A stretch of 64,000 nt of DNA, taken from assembly GCA_963754235.1 (NCBI GenBank), contig CAVWFK010000016.1, positions 62,001 to 126,000 on the forward strand, in the 5' to 3' direction. The notes under the pieces were generated by a model. The model saw only the letters and a program-made list of their open reading frames with translations, had not been told where the DNA came from and did not search any database. Numbering within the stretch: position 1 is the first letter of the stretch; every line of letters begins with the position of its first letter. Positions 27,598-36,264 of the stretch are shown here, piece by piece. The translations under genes and the position numbers were made by a program. This stretch comes from DATAYA01 sp963754235. GTDB taxonomy: Bacteria; Pseudomonadota; Alphaproteobacteria; Acetobacterales; Acetobacteraceae.

Positions 27598-29356
27598 GGA
27601 TGCGCAGCAGGTCCTTCCAGCCGAGATAGCCGACCAGGCTCGCATCGGCGCGGGAAATCACCGGCATGTGCGCCACATTGGCCCGCATCAGCCGGTCGAT
27701 AACCTCCGCCAGATATTCCTCCGGATACGCGACCTTGGTCTTCGAGCCGGCCAGCAGCGCGCCGAGTGTGGTCTGGCGGTGCTTGCCGGCGCGCCGCCAG
27801 CCCAGGATCGACGGCGGATCGACGATGCCGAGCACACGGCGGTCGCGGTCCACCACCGGAAAGCTCGGGTGCGTGGTCGTGGGATCGGTAAGAAAGGCGG
27901 CGGCCTGGTGCAGCGTCATCGTCTCGGGCAGCGACTGCACCTTGGTCGCCATCACCTCCCGCACCCGGGTCAGCGTGAATGGATCGACGCGGTATTCGCG
28001 CGCCAGATGGTGGCCGCGGCGAGCGACCTTCTCGGTCAGGATGGAGCGGCGCATCAGCAGCACGGTCACCACATGCGCGGTGACGCAGGCGGTGATCAGC
28101 GGCAGCAGCACGTGCGTATTGCCGGTCACCTCGGCGGCGAAGAAGGTGGCCGTGAGCGGGGTGCGCATGGTGCCGCCCATCGTCGCGGACATCGCCAGCA
28201 GCGGCCAGAAGCCGGGGCTGGCGGCGGGCAGCACCGAGGCCAGTGCGGCACCCATGCCGCCGCCCATGATCAGCAGCGGCGCCAACACGCCGCCCGAGGT
28301 GCCGGAGCCGAGGGCCACCGCCCAGATGATCGCCTTCACTACCAGCAGCACGAGTGCCGCGGCCGGGAGCACCCCGCCGTGCAGCATCTGCGCGATGTTG
28401 TCGTAACCGACGCCGAGCGCGTTCGGCTCGATCAGGCCGCCGATGCCGACGACCACGCCGCCCAGCATCGGCCACCACATCCAGTGGATCGGCAGCTTGA
28501 GGAACCCGTCCTCGCAGGCATAGACCAGCTGCGTCAGCACGCCCGAGAGCAGGCCCGAGAGCAGGCCGACGAGCACCCAGCAGAGCAGGCCGACCAGCGA
28601 CGGGGCCATGCTGCCGTCGAACGGGAACAGCGGGGAGGGCAGGCCCAGCCAGTGCCGCTCGACCGCGGCGACGACGCAGGCGGCGGCCACCGGGACGAAG
28701 CTGCGCGGCGTCCACTCGAACAGCAGCAGCTCCACCGCCAGCATGATGCCGGCGATCGGCGTTCCGAACACGGTCGTCATGCCGGCCGACGCGCCCGCGA
28801 CCAGCAGGGTTTTGCGCTCGCTGTCGCTGACCGGCAGCAACTGCGCGATCAGCGAGCCGATCGCGCCCCCGGTCATGATGATCGGCCCCTCGGCACCGAA
28901 CGGCCCGCCGCTGCCGATGGCGACCGCCGAAGAGAGCGGCTTGAGGATCGCCACCTTCACGTCGAGCCGGCTGCGGCCGAGCAGGATCGCCTCGATCGCT
29001 TCTGGGATGCCGTGGCCGCGGATCTTCTCGCTGCCGTAGCGCGCCATCAATCCGACGATCAGCGCCCCGATCACCGGCACCACCACGGCGGCGAGGCCGA
29101 GCGGCGACTGGCCAAGCGGCAGGGTGGCAAGGGTGAGGCGGCCGAAATAGGCGAGATTGGTGCAGAGCCGGATCAGGTTGAGCAGCAAAACCCCGGCAAT
29201 CACGCCGCCGGTTCCGACCACGAGTGCCACCGCCGAGATCACCAGCACCCGCGGGCTGGTGGTGAAATCGCCGAGGTGGCGGATGCCCTCCGCCGCCGCG
29301 TGAGCGGTGCTCGCGGCGACGGCGGGAGGCGGTCCGATCTCGTTCACGTGAGCCAT
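27542..29356 (-). CDS. ClC-type chloride channel/transporter with CBS domains
   Basis: This 604-residue inner-membrane protein exchanges or conducts chloride. The selectivity motifs are GHGIPEAIEAILLGRS, GPFGAEGPIIMTGG (with the gating glutamate) and GTSGGVLAPLLIMGG, and AEVTGNTHVLLPL follows. A cytosolic C-terminal part with two CBS domains starts near residue 440 (VREVMATKVQSLPETMTLHQ, then AHMPVISRADASLVGYLGW). ATG 29356, preceded by GGAG, was chosen over an upstream in-frame ATG at 29491 because it leaves room for the divergent marR gene. It is divergent from marR, which probably regulates it. Confidence 0.93.
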   Translation of the reverse strand: MAHVNEIGPPPAVAASTAHAAAEGIRHLGDFTTSPRVLVISAVALVVGTGGVIAGVLLLNLIRLCTNLAYFGRLTLATLPLGQSPLGLAAVVVPVIGALIVGLMARYGSEKIRGHGIPEAIEAILLGRSRLDVKVAILKPLSSAVAIGSGGPFGAEGPIIMTGGAIGSLIAQLLPVSDSERKTLLVAGASAGMTTVFGTPIAGIMLAVELLLFEWTPRSFVPVAAACVVAAVERHWLGLPSPLFPFDGSMAPSLVGLLCWVLVGLLSGLLSGVLTQLVYACEDGFLKLPIHWMWWPMLGGVVVGIGGLIEPNALGVGYDNIAQMLHGGVLPAAALVLLVVKAIIWAVALGSGTSGGVLAPLLIMGGGMGAALASVLPAASPGFWPLLAMSATMGGTMRTPLTATFFAAEVTGNTHVLLPLITACVTAHVVTVLLMRRSILTEKVARRGHHLAREYRVDPFTLTRVREVMATKVQSLPETMTLHQAAAFLTDPTTTHPSFPVVDRDRRVLGIVDPPSILGWRRAGKHRQTTLGALLAGSKTKVAYPEEYLAEVIDRLMRANVAHMPVISRADASLVGYLGWKDLLRIRAHQQAEEKQRVVFYRVR

Positions 29357-29375
29357 TTCTCCGCGGGGATGTTTC

Positions 29376-29428
29376 GCCGGAGAGGTCGCATGGCGATATA
29401 TCTTTTGCAAGCCGGAGAGGTGCCGATG
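29376..29428 (+). promoter_or_regulatory. Tandem ribosome-binding sites with two possible marR starts
   Basis: The 11-base sequence GCCGGAGAGGT occurs twice, at 29376-29386 and 29411-29421, each placed just before an in-frame ATG (29390 and 29426). Two MarR forms differing by 12 residues could be made. Alternatively the repeats are operator half sites in the short clc-marR intergenic region. Confidence 0.5.
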
Positions 29429-29902
29429 AACCGCTCGAACCGCCTTCCTTCGCCCGAGCCGCCGGCCGCATCGGTACGGCCGGATCGGCAAGACTACCGC
29501 ACGCTGTCGGAGTTCCGCTATCTAATCCGGCGCTTCCTGGAGTTCAGCCAGATTGCTGCCGGCGCGTCCGGGCTGACCTCGCGCCAGCACCAGTCGCTGC
29601 TGGCGATCAAGGGGTTTCCACGTGATGGCGAGCCGACGGTCGGCGAGCTGGCGGAGCGGCTGCGGATCCGGCACCACAGCATGGTGGAACTGGTGGACCG
29701 GTTGGAGGCGGCGGGCCTGGTGCGGCGGCGGCACGATCGGGCGGATCGCCGGCGCGTGCTGGTGGGGCTGACGGCTGTGTCCGAGGCGCGGCTGGCCGAT
29801 CTGTCGGCGGCCCATCTGGACGAGCTGCGCCGCCTGCGCCCGGCGCTGCTGCAGGCGCTCGACCGGGTTGGCCGCGAGCGGGATGCGGGCGATGCCGGCT
29901 AA
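29426..29902 (+). CDS. MarR-family transcriptional regulator
   Basis: This protein has 158 residues (170 from the ATG at 29390). The winged-helix core is LTSRQHQSLLAIKGFP, then PTVGELAERLRIRHHSMVELVDRLEAAGLVRR and the wing HDRADRRRVLVGLT. It is divergent from the ClC gene with the shared promoter region at 29357-29425, so it probably controls clc and itself. Ligand unknown. Confidence 0.9.
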   Translation: MNRSNRLPSPEPPAASVRPDRQDYRTLSEFRYLIRRFLEFSQIAAGASGLTSRQHQSLLAIKGFPRDGEPTVGELAERLRIRHHSMVELVDRLEAAGLVRRRHDRADRRRVLVGLTAVSEARLADLSAAHLDELRRLRPALLQALDRVGRERDAGDAG

Positions 29903-30303
29903 AGTGCCTCGGGCCGGCGGACCGACCGTTCCCATGTCATGTCTTTTGCTGCGTGATGATAACCTTCTCTCCGCGAGTGAAGAGCATCATCAGGCCGATG
30001 AATGATGGCTCCGAACAACCAAGTCCATAGATCTTGCCGAACACGCCCCGCCTTCTCTTCTCGATTGTGAATGGGGTTCTCGATTGTGACCACCTGGGTG
30101 GTGGAACCGTCGGCAGATGGCATATGAACCTCCTCATCTATCTGGCTCGGAAGTGCCAGGAGAACAAGCACAATCGGAGCTACGAAAAAGCTCGCAACTC
30201 CCCAGAGGCGGCTCCGTCCCTTCCGCTTCGCAAGGTCTGTAGCCCAGACGCACGCGCCTATGCCGACAACAAGGGCCAGCAACGCCGACTGGCTGGTGTT
30301 CAT
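29899..30303 (-). CDS. Small predicted membrane protein, possible frameshift in its C-terminal third
   Basis: This 134-residue frame begins MNTSQSALLALVVGIGACVW (transmembrane helix 1) and has a second helix at WGVASFFVAPIVLVLLALPS. I do not recognise the family. The C-terminal part of this frame is unremarkable, while the adjacent frame downstream of about 30050 reads GVFGKIYGLG and ends VIITQQKT at 29937, so a frameshift near 30045 is possible. GC is clearly lower than in neighbours, suggesting recent arrival. Confidence 0.55.
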   Translation of the reverse strand: MNTSQSALLALVVGIGACVWATDLAKRKGRSRLWGVASFFVAPIVLVLLALPSQIDEEVHMPSADGSTTQVVTIENPIHNREEKAGRVRQDLWTWLFGAIIHRPDDALHSRREGYHHAAKDMTWERSVRRPEAL

Positions 30304-30415
30304 GGTCGTAACGCTTAACCATCATCAGGATACAACGCTAAAGAAATAACGAAAAACATCCCCCTCGTCACGGATTTTGTCGCCGACCCGTTGAGATTGA
30401 TCCCAAGGGAGCTGC

Positions 30416-30476
30416 GCCGCATCCAGCCCCCTGGCGCCGCCGATCACGAAGCAGACCGGGCGGCCGAAGGCGAGCC
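30416..30476 (-). pseudogene. 61-bp orphan fragment of rlmH
   Basis: On the minus strand this encodes GRPVCFVIGGARGLDAA, the SAM-binding loop region of RlmH. It aligns without gaps to 32925-32985 inside the intact rlmH gene with 9 mismatches (about 85%). Neither the start nor the 3' end of rlmH is present. The region 30325-30545 holds nothing else I recognise. Confidence 0.75.
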
Positions 30477-30545
30477 GATGGCGTTGACGCTTGCCGCCCG
30501 GGGGCCGAAAATTGTTTCGTGACCCCAGAGATGAGGAGACGTGGC

Positions 30546-32117
30546 ATGCGACGCAGGGATCTGGCGTGGCTCGGTGTGGTCGCCGGCATCGCCTTGGGTG
30601 CGCCGCCGGCACATGCCGCGCGGTTCAAGTGCCCCCGCCTGGGCGGGAACCTCACCTTCGGTCAGGAAGCCAACGTCAACAGCCTCGACATGATGGCCTC
30701 GAGTGCGATCTCGACCCGCAACATCGCCATGAACATCTTCGAGACGCTGGTCACCCGCGGCGACGACAATCGCCCGATTCTCGAACTAGCCGACTCACTC
30801 ACCCAATCGCCGGACAAGCTGACCTACACCTTCAAACTGCGTCGCGGCGTCACCTTCCAGAACGGCAAGAAATTGACCTCGGCGGACGTTCTCGCCTCGT
30901 TCGAGCGCTACAAGCGGATCGGGCTGCAGCGCAACACGTTGGACAACGTGGCGAGCTGGGAAGCACCCGATGCGGAGACCTTCGTCATTAGACTGAAGCA
31001 GGTGCAGCCGACTTTCATCGAGCAGCTCAGCTCGTTCGCCGTGCCGATCGTGATCATCCCGGCGGAGGAGAAGAACGACTCGCCGGCGCAATTGAAGATC
31101 ATTGGAACCGGACCGTGGCAACTGGTCAATTACGCGCCCGGCAGCCAGGTGCGACTGAAGCGCTTCGACGGTTACGCGCCGAATACGCGTTTCGAGGACA
31201 GGAACGGCTTCGGCGGCTACAAGCAGGCCTGCGTCGACAGCGTGACCTTTCGTATCGTGACTGAACCGCAGGCTCGCGTGGCCGGGATCGAAACGGGCGA
31301 GCTGCAAGGTGTCGAGGACCTGCCGACAAGGGCGCTCGCTGCACTGAAGAACAACAAGAATATCGTTCTGATGCCGCTTCTCAACTGGTGGATCCAGATT
31401 GCCTACCCGAACCTGTCGCAGGCGCCGACCGACAATCTTGCGTTCCGCAAGGCGGTGATGGCGACGCTGAACATGGACGATATCATGGATGCGGCGACGG
31501 ACGGGAATTACCGGCTGAACGTCGGCTTCCAGTATCCCAACCAGCCGACTTACACCGATGCCGGCAAGGACACCTACAACCTTCACGACCCGGCGCTGGC
31601 AAAGCGTTATCTCGCGCAGGCCGGCTACAAGGGCGAGCCGGTCACCCTGCTGACGAACAAGGACTACACCTCGATGTACAATGCCGCCCTGGTGATGGCG
31701 GAGCAGCTAAAGGCGATCGGGATCAACGCGAAGCTGAGGGTGGTGGACTGGCCGACATCGATCGCGATGCGGCAGAAGCCCAATTCGGGTTGGAACTATT
31801 TCTTCACCGGCTGGGGAACCGAGCCCTCGCTGGGGCCGATCCCGACCATGCAGGTCCTGGTGCCGCCCCACCCCGTCTATTCGCCGAAGCCCGGCCAAGA
31901 GGATCCAAAGCTGGCGGCGGACTTCCACGACATGGTGAGCCTGCCGACGGCCGAAGCCCGACAGGCGGCATTCGCGCGCATGCAGAAGCGGACGCTGGAG
32001 CAGGCCTACGTCCTGCCGTTCGGCTCGCTGACCAAGGTGCAAGCGGTGCGGTCGAATGTGAATGGGTTCAAGCCGTTCCGAATTCCACGCATGTCGAACG
32101 TCTGGTTTGCAGAGTAG
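30546..32117 (+). CDS. Family 5 peptide-type ABC substrate-binding protein
   Basis: This 523-residue periplasmic binding protein is not accompanied by permease or ATPase genes. ATG 30546 is preceded by GAGGAG; upstream in-frame starts (30519, 30531) lack this site. Signal peptide residues 1-24 end at PAHA. Family motifs: GGNLTFGQEANVNSLDMM, NIFETLVTRGDDNRPILELA, and FRKAVMATLNMDDIMDAATD. The gene sits in the segment between the rlmH fragment and the intact rlmH, and may serve a transporter encoded elsewhere. Confidence 0.92.
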   Translation: MRRRDLAWLGVVAGIALGAPPAHAARFKCPRLGGNLTFGQEANVNSLDMMASSAISTRNIAMNIFETLVTRGDDNRPILELADSLTQSPDKLTYTFKLRRGVTFQNGKKLTSADVLASFERYKRIGLQRNTLDNVASWEAPDAETFVIRLKQVQPTFIEQLSSFAVPIVIIPAEEKNDSPAQLKIIGTGPWQLVNYAPGSQVRLKRFDGYAPNTRFEDRNGFGGYKQACVDSVTFRIVTEPQARVAGIETGELQGVEDLPTRALAALKNNKNIVLMPLLNWWIQIAYPNLSQAPTDNLAFRKAVMATLNMDDIMDAATDGNYRLNVGFQYPNQPTYTDAGKDTYNLHDPALAKRYLAQAGYKGEPVTLLTNKDYTSMYNAALVMAEQLKAIGINAKLRVVDWPTSIAMRQKPNSGWNYFFTGWGTEPSLGPIPTMQVLVPPHPVYSPKPGQEDPKLAADFHDMVSLPTAEARQAAFARMQKRTLEQAYVLPFGSLTKVQAVRSNVNGFKPFRIPRMSNVWFAE

Positions 32118-32165
32118 CCGCGGGGGGCGCGACGAGCCACGGCTCGCCGCACCCGCGCGCCGCGG

Positions 32166-32669
32166 TCAGGCCGCCTTGCGGTTCACCCGGCTCTCGGCGA
32201 TGCGCGTCAGCTTCTGATCTGCGGCCTTCTCCTCGGCGAGCGTCTCCTCGAGCACCCGCGCGCAATCCTGGCGCCCGAGCTGCCGCGCATACGCGATCAG
32301 GGAGCCGTAGCGCGTGATCTCGTAGTGCTCGACCGCCTGCGCCGCGGACAGCATCGCGGCGTCGCACACATCCGGATCGCCGCAATCGGAGATGATCTCC
32401 TTTGCCTCATCGAGTATGCCGTCGATGGCCGGGCAGTTCACGCCCTTCGGTTCGAGGCCGTGCATCTGGAACACGTGCTCCAGCCGCCTCACGTGACCTT
32501 GCGTTTCGGTCAGATGGTGCTGGAAGGCGCTCTTCAGCTCGGGGTTGGACGCCTTCGCTGCCATTGTGGGCAGGTTTTTCGTGATCTGCTGCTCGGCGTA
32601 GTAGATGTCCCGCAGCGTGTGGACGAACAGGTCGTCCAGCGTCTTGATCGGCTTGGAAAACAGGGCCAT
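32166..32669 (-). CDS. Ferritin-like DUF892 protein (YciE/YciF type)
   Basis: This 167-residue all-helical protein has the DUF892 start IKTLDDLFVHTLRDIYYAEQ and conserved His/Glu pairs in AFQHHLTETQGHVRRLEHVF and AVEHYEITRYGSLIAYARQL, which form the ferritin-like four-helix di-iron site. These proteins are linked to general stress responses in alphaproteobacteria. ATG 32669 with GGAGG upstream. It converges with the binding-protein gene. Confidence 0.92.
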   Translation of the reverse strand: MALFSKPIKTLDDLFVHTLRDIYYAEQQITKNLPTMAAKASNPELKSAFQHHLTETQGHVRRLEHVFQMHGLEPKGVNCPAIDGILDEAKEIISDCGDPDVCDAAMLSAAQAVEHYEITRYGSLIAYARQLGRQDCARVLEETLAEEKAADQKLTRIAESRVNRKAA

Positions 32670-32779
32670 GACGTGCCTCCGGTCACTCGGGTGATCCGGG
32701 TCGAACGCTGGCTTGCGCGGCATGGTTCTGAGTTCCGGCCCGCCGGATTCGCACATCGAGGCGAGACCGCTCCGCTTGC

Positions 32780-33241
32780 TCACCCCCGCCCGCCGCGATG
32801 ATACGGATGACCGGCCGCGATCGAGCGCGCCCGGTAGAGTTGTTCGGCCAGCATCGCGCGGGCCAGGAAATGCGGCCAGGTGAGGCGGCCTAGTGAGAGC
32901 GCCGCGTCGGCACGGGCGAGGACCGCCGCATCCAGGCCCTCGGCACCGCCGATCAGGAAACAGACGGGGCGGGCGGAGGCGAGCCAGCGTTCCAGCAGTG
33001 CCGCCAGCGCTTCGCTGTCGGGCGCGGCGCCGGCAGGGTCGAGGGCGATTGCGAATGCGCCCGGCGGCAGCGCATCGAGCAGCGCGGCACCCTCGCGGCG
33101 GCGGCGCTCGGCAGGGGCGCCGCGGGCCTCGGCGATCTCGGTGAGCGCCAGCCTCGGCCGCAGGCGCTCGGCGTAGCGGGCGAACAACGCGGCTTCGGGG
33201 GCATCGCGCGGCGGCCGCCCGATCGCGATCACCCGAAGCAC
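32780..33241 (-). CDS. rlmH: 23S rRNA (pseudouridine1915-N3)-methyltransferase RlmH
   Basis: This 153-residue SPOUT-class methyltransferase modifies 23S rRNA helix 69. Knot-region motifs: PVCFLIGGAEGLDAAVL (SAM site), SLGRLTWPHFLARAMLAEQLYRA and the C-terminal HPYHRGGRG. GTG 33241 gives the standard start VLRVIAIGRP; no ATG is available. It lies 17 bases downstream of the rsfS stop, the usual neighbour order in this group. Confidence 0.95.
   Translation of the reverse strand: MLRVIAIGRPPRDAPEAALFARYAERLRPRLALTEIAEARGAPAERRRREGAALLDALPPGAFAIALDPAGAAPDSEALAALLERWLASARPVCFLIGGAEGLDAAVLARADAALSLGRLTWPHFLARAMLAEQLYRARSIAAGHPYHRGGRG
32925..32985. repeat. Region of rlmH matched by the orphan fragment at 30416
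   Basis: This is the parental counterpart of the 61-bp fragment at 30416-30476, in the same orientation, 2,509 bases away. The intervening 30.5-32.8 kb holds the substrate-binding protein and the DUF892 gene. Confidence 0.75.
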
Positions 33242-33258
33242 GGCACGCGGAGCATGGG

Positions 33259-34410
33259 TCAGCCGGTGGCGCCCGTCCCTTCCACCGGCTCGTCCAGCTC
33301 CGCGCCCCACATGCGTTCGAGCGCATAAAGGACGCGCGCCTCCGGCTTGAACAGATGAACCACGATGTCGCCGGCGTCGATCAGCACCCAATCGGAGCCG
33401 CGGCCACCCTCGGTGCGCAGGCGCTTGAGGCCGGCCTCGTGCAGCCGTTCCTCCAGATGCGTCGCCATCGCGGCGATCTGGCGGTCGGCGAGCCCGGTCG
33501 CGATCACCATGCGGTCGGCGAAGGCGGCGCGGCCGGCGATGTCGAGCGTGACCACGTCCTCGGCCTTGTCGTCCGCCAGGCTGTCCGCGATCACGGCGGT
33601 CAGGCGATCGAGCGCCGCATCGTCCACCGCCGCCGGGCGGCGGGCGGCGGCCTGACGCGGTCCGGCGGCGGCGGCGGCCTTGCGGGGTGTCGCGCGGCGC
33701 CGCGGCGCCGGGGCGTCGGGCGATGAGGTGCGGGCGGCGTCGGGGTTGGTGGCGATGGCTTTCTCTCCTTGTTCGGCGCGAAGCCCCCGTTCGGCACGAA
33801 GCGACGTCGCCGAGACGCCGCGCTGCGCCGCCGGCAGGAACGCCCAGGCGGGCGGCGGCGCGTCGGCCAGCGTGGTCGCACCCGCCGGGTTGCGGCGGGC
33901 GCGGGCGAGGCATCGCGCCGCCGGCCCCGCCAGCGCGCGCAGACTGTAGGTGGGGCGCGGCAGCACGGCAAAAGGCAAAGCCGTCACGATCTCGCGCCAG
34001 TGCCGCCAGCGCGGCAGTTGCGCCAGATTGTCCGCCCCCATCAGCCAGACGAAGCGAGTGCGGGGAAACCGCGCTTGCAGCGCGCGCACCGTATCGGCGG
34101 TGTAGCGTGTGCCGAGCCGCGCCTCGATGCCGGTCGCGAGCACCCGTCGCCCGTCGGCGATCGTTCGCGCCGAGGCGAGCCGGGCGGCGAGCGGCGCCAT
34201 CCCGTCGCGCGGCTTGAGCGGATTGCCCGGCGAGACCAGCAGCCAGACCTGATCGAGCCGCAGCCGCCGGCGCGCGACCTCGGCGATGTGACGGTGCCCC
34301 GAATGCGCGGGGTTAAACGAGCCGCCGAGCAGGCCCACGCGCACCCGCCGCCGGTCGCCGAAGCGCGGCAGCGGGTCGGGCGGACCGTGCCGCCCCACGC
34401 TCTCAGGCAT
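33259..34410 (-). CDS. nadD/rsfS: NadD-RsfS fused open frame (nicotinate-nucleotide adenylyltransferase + ribosomal silencing factor)
   Basis: One uninterrupted 383-codon frame carries two normally separate proteins. Residues about 20-205 are NadD, with the nucleotidyltransferase motif GLLGGSFNPAHSGHRHIAEV and the C-terminal GVSATSLR. Residues about 270-383 are RsfS (DUF143): AEDVVTLDIAGRAAFADRMV, then GRGSDWVLIDAGDIVVHLF. NadD makes the NAD precursor deamido-NAD+; RsfS binds ribosomal protein L14 (uL14) and blocks subunit joining. They are joined by a Pro/Ala/Arg linker. No in-frame stop separates them and no ATG starts rsfS. Start ATG 34410 overlaps the lepA end. Either a real fusion, or lost stop and start codons. 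Confidence 0.88.
   Translation of the reverse strand: MPESVGRHGPPDPLPRFGDRRRVRVGLLGGSFNPAHSGHRHIAEVARRRLRLDQVWLLVSPGNPLKPRDGMAPLAARLASARTIADGRRVLATGIEARLGTRYTADTVRALQARFPRTRFVWLMGADNLAQLPRWRHWREIVTALPFAVLPRPTYSLRALAGPAARCLARARRNPAGATTLADAPPPAWAFLPAAQRGVSATSLRAERGLRAEQGEKAIATNPDAARTSSPDAPAPRRRATPRKAAAAAGPRQAAARRPAAVDDAALDRLTAVIADSLADDKAEDVVTLDIAGRAAFADRMVIATGLADRQIAAMATHLEERLHEAGLKRLRTEGGRGSDWVLIDAGDIVVHLFKPEARVLYALERMWGAELDEPVEGTGATG
33754..33768 (-). promoter_or_regulatory. Shine-Dalgarno followed by ATC where rsfS would start
   Basis: Inside the fused frame, GGAGAG (complement of 33763-33768) is followed six bases later by an in-frame ATC (33756-33754, then Ala-Thr-Asn-Pro). The spacing is ideal for an initiation site, and the downstream Ala/Pro/Arg-rich extension resembles the usual RsfS N-terminus. 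It may be a former ATG, a miscalled base, or a rare ATC start. Confidence 0.45.
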
Positions 34411-36208
34411 CCATCTTGAGCGCCGCGAGGAAGGCCGATTGCGGGATCTCCACCTTGCCGAACTGGCGCATCCGCTTCTTGCCCTCCTTCTGCTTCTCCA
34501 GGAGCTTGCGCTTGCGGGTGATGTCGCCGCCATAGCATTTCGCGGTCACGTCCTTGGATAGCGCGCTGATCGTCTCTCGCGCGATCACCCGTCCGCCGAT
34601 CGCCGCCTGCACTGCGATCTTGAACAACTGGCGGGGGATCAGCTCCTTCAGCCGCGCACAGATCGCGCGGCCGCGGCCTTCGGCGGCGCTGCGGTGCGCG
34701 ACGAAGCCGAGCGCATCCACCGGATCGCCGTTGACCAGGATCGAGATGCGCACGAGGTCGCTCGCGGCGTAGCCGTCCATGGCGTAGTCGAAGCTCGCAT
34801 AGCCGCGGCTGACCGATTTCAGCCGGTCGTAGAAATCGAACACGACCTCGTTCAGCGGCAGCCGATAGACCGCCATCGCGCGCTCGCCCACGTAGGTGAG
34901 ATCGACGTGCTGGCCGCGGCGTTCGTTGCACAGCGCGAGCACCGCGCCGAGATAGTCGTCGGGAACCAGGATCGTCGCCCTGATCCACGGCTCCTCGATA
35001 TGGTCGATCACGCTGCCGTCGGGCATGTCGGCGGGGTTGTGCAGCTCCTGCATGGTCCCGTTGGTGCGGTGGACGCGATAGACGACCGAGGGCGCGGTCG
35101 CGATCAGATCGAGCGAGAACTCGCGCGCCAGCCGCTCCTGCACGATCTCGAGATGCAAAAGGCCGAGGAATCCGCAGCGAAAGCCGAAGCCGAGCGCGGC
35201 CGAGGTCTCCGGCTCGTAGTAAAAGCTCGCGTCATTGAGTTGCAGCCGGCCCAGGCTCTCGCGCAGCTTCTCGAAATCATCGGCGTCGGTCGGATAGAGG
35301 CCGCACCACACCACCGGGACCGCCGGTTTGAAGCCGGGCAGCGGAGCGGCGGCGGGCGTACGGTCGTCGGTGATCGTGTCGCCGATCCGGCAGTCGGCGA
35401 CGGTCTTGATCGCGGCGGTGATGTAGCCGATCTCGCCCGCGCCGAGCTCGTCGGCCGCGACCATCTTGGGCGTGAACAGACCGGTCTGCTCGACCGCGTG
35501 CACGGCCCCCGTGGACATCATGCGGATGCGCTGGCCGCGCCGCAGCCGCCCGTCCTTGACCCGCACCAGGATCACCACGCCCAGATAGGGGTCGTACCAG
35601 CTATCGACCAGCAGGGCCTTGAGCGGTGCGGCCGCATCCCCCCGCGGCGCCGGCAGCCGCGCGACCAGCGCCTCCAGCACGCCTTCGATGCCGAAGCCGG
35701 TCTTGGCGCTGACCAGCAGCGCGTCGGCGGCGGGCAGGCCGATCACGTCCTCGATCTGCTGACGGACGCGTTCCGGCTCGGCAGCCGGAAGGTCAATTTT
35801 GTTCAGCACCGGCACGATCTCGTGGTTGGCCTCGATCGCCTGATAGACGTTGGCCAGCGTCTGCGCCTCGACGCCCTGGGTCGCATCCACCACCAGCAGG
35901 CTGCCCTCGCAGGCGGCGAGGCTGCGGCTCACTTCGTAGGCGAAATCGACGTGGCCGGGCGTGTCCATCAGGTTGAGGGCGTAGGTCTCTCCGTCCGGGG
36001 CACGCCAGGAGAGGCGCACGGTCTGCGCCTTGATGGTGATGCCGCGCTCCCGCTCGAGGTCCATGCTGTCGAGCACCTGCTCGTGCATCTCGCGCTCCGG
36101 CAGCGCGCCGGTCGCCTGGATCAGCCGGTCGGCGAGCGTGGACTTGCCGTGGTCGATATGGGCGATGATCGCGAAGTTCCGGATGCGATCGAGGGGGGTG
36201 GCGGTCAT
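34403..36208 (-). CDS. lepA: Elongation factor 4 (LepA), ribosome back-translocase GTPase
   Basis: This 601-residue translational GTPase binds the ribosome and affects initiation and recovery under stress. G1 is IAHIDHGKSTLADRL, G3 DTPGHVDFAYEV and G4 NKIDLP. The LepA-specific C-terminal domain reaches YGGDITRKRKLLEKQKEGKK. ATG 36208 is the standard start (MTATPLDRIRNFAIIAH). Its stop overlaps the nadD start. The 3' 34-kb neighbour order lepA-nadD-rsfS-rlmH is continuous. Confidence 0.97.
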   Translation of the reverse strand: MTATPLDRIRNFAIIAHIDHGKSTLADRLIQATGALPEREMHEQVLDSMDLERERGITIKAQTVRLSWRAPDGETYALNLMDTPGHVDFAYEVSRSLAACEGSLLVVDATQGVEAQTLANVYQAIEANHEIVPVLNKIDLPAAEPERVRQQIEDVIGLPAADALLVSAKTGFGIEGVLEALVARLPAPRGDAAAPLKALLVDSWYDPYLGVVILVRVKDGRLRRGQRIRMMSTGAVHAVEQTGLFTPKMVAADELGAGEIGYITAAIKTVADCRIGDTITDDRTPAAAPLPGFKPAVPVVWCGLYPTDADDFEKLRESLGRLQLNDASFYYEPETSAALGFGFRCGFLGLLHLEIVQERLAREFSLDLIATAPSVVYRVHRTNGTMQELHNPADMPDGSVIDHIEEPWIRATILVPDDYLGAVLALCNERRGQHVDLTYVGERAMAVYRLPLNEVVFDFYDRLKSVSRGYASFDYAMDGYAASDLVRISILVNGDPVDALGFVAHRSAAEGRGRAICARLKELIPRQLFKIAVQAAIGGRVIARETISALSKDVTAKCYGGDITRKRKLLEKQKEGKKRMRQFGKVEIPQSAFLAALKMDA

Positions 36209-36264
36209 GGCGGAACAGATAGGGGGAAACCGGGGCGGTGTCAGCGGGCCGCTACCGGAGCCCG

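Noticed and set aside
27584..29902. Long plus-strand frame covering the ClC gene (about 770 codons)
   Set aside because: It is the antisense shadow of clc in high-GC DNA, rich in Arg/Gln/His/Asp with no domain; only its last part, from 29426, is the real marR gene.
30416..30476. rlmH fragment considered as an SCC-type attachment site
   Set aside because: SCC elements use the extreme 3' end of rlmH, whereas this fragment is internal and no ccr recombinase is nearby.
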